Below the pieces are notes generated by a model. It saw only the letters and a program-made list of their open reading frames with translations, did no database searches and was not told the DNA's origin. Shown piece after piece: positions 32,574-36,783 of a DNA stretch of 36,783 nucleotides. Every line of letters starts with the position of its first letter. The first letter of the stretch is position 1. This stretch comes from HRBIN12 sp035762085 (GTDB lineage Bacteria; Actinomycetota; UBA4738; HRBIN12): positions 1 to 36,783 of the forward strand of contig DASTPT010000007.1 in the NCBI GenBank assembly GCA_035762085.1, in the 5' to 3' direction. The translations under genes were made by a program, and so were the position numbers.

Positions 32574-33791
32574 TCAGGAATCGAGGCCGGCCGACACCTG
32601 CCGAGCGACGATCGAGGCGTCCTCGCCCACACCCCACAGGAGCGAGGACTTCCGCTTCCGGAGGAAGTGGACGCCCACGAAGTACAGCTCTGGGACGACC
32701 GTGCTCGCACCCTCGATGTGCAGAGGGAAGCCCATGTCGTCGAAGGCGTCGGGCACGGGGATCCAGCCACCGTAGTCGGGGCGAAACCCGCCGGTGAAGA
32801 GAACGGCTCCGACGCCGGTGAGATCCAACTCCTCGGGCGCGGCCCCGTCGAAGGGCTCGGGGGGTGGGATGTCGGGCATCGGGAGGCCACGCGTTTCGAC
32901 CAGCGTTCGAACCTCGTCGAACAACTCGCGGTAGCGGTCGTCGCCCCACGCGACGCTCTCGGCGAGGTCGGGCGCGAACCGGGCGCGGTGGTCGTCCGCA
33001 CCGGCGAAGTGACCCACCAGCGTCACGCCCGCCGCCCGGAGCGTGCGGTAGTTGAGGTCGTGCCCGCCGCCGTGTCCGGTGTTCTGGATGTTCGCCGCCA
33101 GGCGAGCCGCGGGCGCCGGCAGGTCATCGAGGGTCTGGTCGAAGAACCCGGTCTCGACCGCCCACCAGACGATGTCACGGTCGCCGAGCCGCCGGGGCGC
33201 CCACGGCGCCCGACCGCACGACAGGACGACGTCGCGGCCGGCCTCGTGGAGCTCCTCCGCGATCTGGCATCCGGTCTGCCCGCTCCCGACGACCAACACA
33301 CGGCCATCGGGAAGAGACGCGGGGTCCCGGTAGTCGTCCGCGTCGAGCTGGAGGACGTCGGGCGGCAGGCCCGCTGCGGCCGTCGGCCGGTACGGCCGCT
33401 GATACGCACCCGTGGCGACGACGACCGAGCGCGCCGAGATCTCGCCGTCGGGGGTCCGCAGGAGGAACCCGGCTCGCGGCTGGAGTGCGGTGACCTCGAC
33501 GCCCTCTCGGACCGGGGCGTCGAAGGTCCGCGCGTACCGCTCGAGGAAGCTCACGATCTGGTCGCGGGGCAGGTACCCGTCGGGATCGTCCCCGTCGTAC
33601 GCGCCGCCCGGCAGGTTGATCGACCAGTTCGGGGTGACGAGGCAGAAGCTCTCCCACCGCCGGCGCCAGGACGAGGCCACCTTCTCGCGCTCGAGCACGA
33701 CGTGTTCCACCCCGAGCTCGGTGAGCTCGTGGCTCGTGGCGAGGCCCGCCTGGCCACCGCCCACGACGACGACGTCGATCCGCTCGGCCAT
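32574..33791 (-). CDS. flavin-containing monooxygenase-like FAD/NAD(P) oxidoreductase
   Basis: A 405-aa two-dinucleotide-binding-domain flavoprotein. The FAD motif G11-x-G13-x-x-G16 starts at VVVVGGGQAGLA, and the NAD(P) motif G169-x-G171-x-x-G174 lies in VLVVGSGQTGC. VVVATGAY is the usual ATG motif between them. The family includes CzcO-like, YUCCA-like and Baeyer-Villiger enzymes; the substrate cannot be told. ATG 33791 is chosen because it places the FAD motif at the N-terminus; the longer frame upstream is Arg-rich and unconserved in look. TAGCGT lies 10 nt upstream (33807-33802). Divergent from the hydrolase gene across 153 nt. Confidence 0.88.
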   Translation of the reverse strand: MAERIDVVVVGGGQAGLATSHELTELGVEHVVLEREKVASSWRRRWESFCLVTPNWSINLPGGAYDGDDPDGYLPRDQIVSFLERYARTFDAPVREGVEVTALQPRAGFLLRTPDGEISARSVVVATGAYQRPYRPTAAAGLPPDVLQLDADDYRDPASLPDGRVLVVGSGQTGCQIAEELHEAGRDVVLSCGRAPWAPRRLGDRDIVWWAVETGFFDQTLDDLPAPAARLAANIQNTGHGGGHDLNYRTLRAAGVTLVGHFAGADDHRARFAPDLAESVAWGDDRYRELFDEVRTLVETRGLPMPDIPPPEPFDGAAPEELDLTGVGAVLFTGGFRPDYGGWIPVPDAFDDMGFPLHIEGASTVVPELYFVGVHFLRKRKSSLLWGVGEDASIVARQVSAGLDS

Positions 33792-33944
33792 GGAACGCAG
33801 CACGCTAGCGCATCGGTCCCGTGCCCGCAGCCGGACCGGACGGACCCGGGCGCGTGGGTCGGTCGACCCCATGCGGCGCGGCGTGCCCCTGGCACGGTGG
33901 CTGGCATCTGGCCGGCGGAGGGTCCGGCAGACGGGGGTGGTCCC

Positions 33945-35240
33945 ATGCGAAGCGTCGCCGAACGAGACACGGACATCAGCTCAGCGAGCCTCGAGGGCCG
34001 AGAGGAGGACCGAGGGCGTCGGGTCGCGGGTCGGCTCCCGGAGGCCTCCCTCGCGGCGATCGCTCTCTACGGGGTCGTCACGCTCGTGCTCCTCCCGGAG
34101 GGGAGCCCGTCCCCGCTCACCCGGGTCGCGGCGCTGCTCACGATCGCGGGCGTCACGGCGGTCGCCGTCGCCGTCGCACGGTGGGCGCCCGCCTGGGTGC
34201 GAGGGCTCGGGATGCTCCTCGTCGGCTTCGCGATGGTGGCCGTCCTCGCGGGGGTGGTCGTCGGGCGCCTCGTGCGGAACCCCTCGGCGGGAGCCGTGCT
34301 GGGACTCGTCGCCGGTCTGGGCGGCGTGTACCTCGTGATCGTGGGCTGGCAGCGACTCCTTCACGCCCTCCGGCGGCGGTGGGTCCGTGTGGCGACGGCG
34401 GTGGTCGCCACGCTGCTCATCGCCCAGTTCCTCCTGCTGCCCGCGGTCATCGCCCTCACCGTCACGAACCGCGCCCGGCCCGAGGGCTCCGACCGGACGC
34501 CGGCGGACGTCGGTCTCGCGTTCGAGGACGTGCGACTGGCGGCGGCCGACGGCTCCGAGCTCGCGGCGTGGTGGGTGCCAGGCGAGGATGGGGCGGTGAT
34601 CGTGCTTCCGGGCTCGGGCTCGACGCGGGACGACGCGCTCGACCACGCGGCGCTGGTCGCCGAGGCCGGGTACGGGGCGCTGGTGCTCGATCCGCGCGGA
34701 CACGGGGAGAGCGGCGGCCGGCTGATGGACTTCGGGTGGGGGGCCGAACAGGACCTGCGCGAGGCCGTCACGTACGTCCTCGAGCGGCCCGACGTCACGG
34801 GGGCCGTCGGCGTGCTCGGCCTGTCGATGGGTGGCGAGATCGCGCTCACCGCCGCCGCGCTCGACCCGCGGATCGGCGCCGTCGTCGCGGAGGGCGCGAC
34901 GGCGCGCACGTGGGAGGACGTCCGAGCCGAGCCCGAACCGCACCCGGTCGGTATCGCGAACGAGTGGGTCACGTTCGGCCTCGTCGGCCTGCTGGCGCCC
35001 GAGGAGCCGCCGATGCCCCTCCTCGACGCCGTCCGAGGCATCGACGTCCCGGTCCTGCTGATCGAGGGGAACGGACCGAAGGAGGCGACGCTCGGCCCCG
35101 TCTACGCGGACGCGAACCCGGAAGACGTGACGCTGTGGGCGCTACCCGACACGCCGCACATCTCGGCGCTGCGCGTGCACCGCGCCGCGTACGAGGAGCG
35201 CGTCCTCGCCACGTTCGAGGCGCTCCGCCCGCAGGTGTAG
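33945..35240 (+). CDS. membrane-anchored alpha/beta hydrolase
   Basis: A 431-aa protein with about five predicted membrane helices (roughly 36-50, 62-80, 87-108, 116-138, 148-172) followed by an alpha/beta hydrolase domain from 190. The nucleophile elbow is G292-L-S294-M-G, the likely catalytic His is H405 in PDTPHISAL, and VLPGSGST near 220-227 forms the oxyanion region. The usual acid after strand 7 (often GExD) is not clear; LLIEGNGPKE stands there. It resembles uncharacterised serine aminopeptidase/dienelactone-type hydrolases tied to the membrane. ATG 33945 follows a G-rich ribosome-binding site. Substrate unknown. Confidence 0.83.
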   Translation: MRSVAERDTDISSASLEGREEDRGRRVAGRLPEASLAAIALYGVVTLVLLPEGSPSPLTRVAALLTIAGVTAVAVAVARWAPAWVRGLGMLLVGFAMVAVLAGVVVGRLVRNPSAGAVLGLVAGLGGVYLVIVGWQRLLHALRRRWVRVATAVVATLLIAQFLLLPAVIALTVTNRARPEGSDRTPADVGLAFEDVRLAAADGSELAAWWVPGEDGAVIVLPGSGSTRDDALDHAALVAEAGYGALVLDPRGHGESGGRLMDFGWGAEQDLREAVTYVLERPDVTGAVGVLGLSMGGEIALTAAALDPRIGAVVAEGATARTWEDVRAEPEPHPVGIANEWVTFGLVGLLAPEEPPMPLLDAVRGIDVPVLLIEGNGPKEATLGPVYADANPEDVTLWALPDTPHISALRVHRAAYEERVLATFEALRPQV

Positions 35241-35256
35241 ACCGCAGGCCGACGGG

Positions 35257-35262
35257 TATGCT
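35257..35262 (+). promoter_or_regulatory. predicted -10 element (TATGCT), leaderless start of the zinc peptidase
   Basis: TATGCT is followed by exactly six bases and then GTG 35269, only 16 nt after the hydrolase stop. There is no Shine-Dalgarno sequence. Confidence 0.5.
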
Positions 35263-35268
35263 GCGGCC

Positions 35269-36192
35269 GTGAGGCTCAAGAAGCTGCGCCGGCGCTCCGG
35301 CGGTGTGATCGATCGACGGGGTCAGGCGGGACCGAGCCTCGGCGGCATCGGGTTCCCGCGCTCGAGCGGCGGTGGCTTCCCGATGGGGGCGGGTGGCCTC
35401 TCGATCGGCACGATCGTCCTGCTCGTCGTCGTGGTCGGCGCCTTCATGCTCTGCGGTGGGGGCGGGAGCATGTTCGGCGACGCGCTCGCGCCCTTCGGCG
35501 ACGCCGGCACGGTGCAGCCGAACCCGAACGAGGCGCAGGTCGACCCGCAGGACCCGACGGGCGAGTTCGTCGACGGCGTCATGGACGACGTCCAGACGAC
35601 GTGGATCGACCTGTTCGAACGGGCCGGACAGCGGTACGAGCCGACGGCCGTCGTCCTGTTCCAGGGTTCGACCGAGAGCGCCTGCGGCGTTGCGTCGCAA
35701 CGGACCGGCCCGTTCTACTGTCCGGCCGACAAGCGCGTGTACCTGGACACGAGCTTCTTCCAGGAGCTCGAGCGACAGTTCGGCGCGAGCGGCGACTTCG
35801 CCGAGGCGTACGTGATCGCCCACGAGGTGGCGCACCACGTGCAGACGCTCCTCGGGATCAACGCGGAGGTCCAGGGGCAGTCGCGCGAGGACCCGTCGAT
35901 CGCGAACGAGCTCTCGGTCCGCCTCGAGCTGCAGGCCGACTGCTTCGCCGGCGTGTGGGGTCGCGCCGCGCAAGCCGAGGGCATCCTCCAGCCGGGCGAT
36001 GTCGAGGAGGGCCTCAACGCGGCATCCGCGATCGGCGACGACCGGATCCAGGAGGCGACGACCGGCCGCGTCAACCCCGAGAGCTTCACGCATGGGACCG
36101 CCGAGCAGCGCGCGGCCTGGCTCCGCACGGGGATCCAGGTCGGGAACCCGGACGCGTGCGACACGTTCGACGTGCCGTACGACGAGCTCTAG
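35269..36192 (+). CDS. neutral zinc metallopeptidase, YpfJ family
   Basis: A 307-aa membrane-bound metallopeptidase of the YpfJ (putative neutral zinc metallopeptidase) family. The N-terminus is basic (RLKKLRRRSGGVIDRRGQ) and Gly-rich, a single membrane helix spans about 46-62, and the rest is probably extracytoplasmic. Zinc motif H185-E186-x-x-H189 is in IAHEVAHHVQ; a third ligand is likely E220 or D224 in LELQADCFAG. Cysteines at 139 and 151 may form a disulfide. Length is normal. Physiological substrate is not established for the family as far as I know. Its stop codon overlaps that of the convergent gene. Confidence 0.93.
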   Translation: MRLKKLRRRSGGVIDRRGQAGPSLGGIGFPRSSGGGFPMGAGGLSIGTIVLLVVVVGAFMLCGGGGSMFGDALAPFGDAGTVQPNPNEAQVDPQDPTGEFVDGVMDDVQTTWIDLFERAGQRYEPTAVVLFQGSTESACGVASQRTGPFYCPADKRVYLDTSFFQELERQFGASGDFAEAYVIAHEVAHHVQTLLGINAEVQGQSREDPSIANELSVRLELQADCFAGVWGRAAQAEGILQPGDVEEGLNAASAIGDDRIQEATTGRVNPESFTHGTAEQRAAWLRTGIQVGNPDACDTFDVPYDEL

Positions 36193-36783
36193 ACCCAGGC
36201 GTTCGGGATCCGCACGATCAGCGTCTCGTCGCCGTCCGCATAGATCAGCCGCTCGGGTCGAACGCCGCCGGAGCCGTCGATCGTGACCCAACGGCTCATG
36301 ACCACGCCGGGGCCGAGGTTCGTGTCGTCTGGGTAGAAGCGGTTCGCGGAGGTGTTCGCGGGTGGGTTCGCGAGCGGCTCGTGCTCGGTGCCGTCGGCGT
36401 CCTTCACCCGGAACGCGTCGAGCGCGATCGGCACGCGCAGGTCGGTGGTGTTCGTCATGCGGACGAGCAGGTACAGCCGGTCGAACCCCTCGTCGTCGTC
36501 GCAGCGGTGATGGTAGATCGCCCGGGTGCCGCTGCCGAGCCGGATGAACTCGGGCGTGCAGACCCGCGGGGTCGGGCCGACGCCGACGATCTCCATCAGC
36601 AGCCGCGTCCCCCCGGCGCCCTCGGGGTAGACGACGGACACGGTGCCGGGCGGCGGGGGCTCCGCGAAGTCGACGACCTGGGCGCCGGTGGGACCGGTCG
36701 AGCCGGTCACGGCGGTGAGCCCCCCGTCGTCCCCGCCGCCGAGCAGCTTCGTTCCCAGCCACAGCACGACGAGGAACGCGACG
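36189..36783 (-). CDS. exported or membrane-anchored protein with possible DUF4352-like domain (5' end cut by window)
   Basis: The frame is open to the window edge, so the start lies outside. The first visible residues VAFLVVLWLG look like the end of a signal or membrane helix. GLTAVTGSTGPTGAQ, a Gly-x-Thr linker, follows. The remaining 150 residues look like a secreted beta-sandwich; the block FDRLYLLVRMTNTTDLRV followed by DAFRVKDADGTEHEP is reminiscent of DUF4352/telokin-like domains, but this is a weak guess. Two cysteines (PRVCTPE and HHRCDD) could form a disulfide. Function unknown. Confidence 0.7.
   Translation of the reverse strand, partial: VAFLVVLWLGTKLLGGGDDGGLTAVTGSTGPTGAQVVDFAEPPPPGTVSVVYPEGAGGTRLLMEIVGVGPTPRVCTPEFIRLGSGTRAIYHHRCDDDEGFDRLYLLVRMTNTTDLRVPIALDAFRVKDADGTEHEPLANPPANTSANRFYPDDTNLGPGVVMSRWVTIDGSGGVRPERLIYADGDETLIVRIPNAWV

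Overview
This window is high-GC DNA, judged by eye to be about 70% G+C, with many GTG starts. The order uvrA, uvrC, rapZ, gap, pgk, tpiA, phosphoglycerate mutase, secG points to Actinomycetota or a related high-GC lineage. Lipoprotein signals followed by Gly-x-Thr linkers, a translesion polymerase close to mycobacterial DinB2 and frequent leaderless-looking starts fit this. The species cannot be named from sequence alone; it is probably an uncultured lineage.

Layout. 1-3.4 kb: an amidohydrolase, a sulfite-oxidase-fold molybdoenzyme and a class V aminotransferase. 3.4-4.1 kb: a VOC protein and a 102-aa unknown protein, both on the minus strand. 4.2-12.1 kb: DNA repair (dinB, uvrA, uvrC), interrupted by a lipoprotein with a predicted beta-propeller and two cupredoxin domains. 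12.1-17.4 kb: rapZ, then the glycolytic run gap-pgk-tpiA-apgM. 17.5-27.9 kb: two consecutive family-5 (Opp/Dpp) ABC modules, each ordered permease C, binding protein, permease B; one ATPase pair (oppD, oppF) ends the second. 27.9-28.2 kb: secG and tRNA-Leu(GAG). 28.3-29.9 kb: a frameshifted NTF2-like gene, about 0.65 kb without a credible gene, and an XRE regulator. 29.9-32.4 kb: leuS (minus) with a structured leader. 32.6-36.8 kb: a flavin monooxygenase-like gene, a membrane-anchored alpha/beta hydrolase, a neutral zinc metallopeptidase and a truncated exported protein.

How it works together. The central block is housekeeping: nucleotide excision repair, lower glycolysis, protein secretion and leucyl-tRNA charging. 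The duplicated peptide-type importer sits inside the usually conserved glycolysis-to-secG neighbourhood. The yvcK and whiA genes often found between rapZ and gap are absent here.

Most useful observations: (1) a TANNNT hexamer lies 6-8 nt before at least six start codons, predicting leaderless mRNAs and fixing several starts; (2) DinB carries isoleucine at the steric-gate position, predicting ribonucleotide tolerance; (3) the double-cupredoxin propeller lipoprotein; (4) paired Asp-rich DxDxDG loops with two cysteines in both binding proteins; (5) a possible attenuator or ribosome-binding-site switch ahead of leuS. No CRISPR array, phage, transposase or clear defence system was found.
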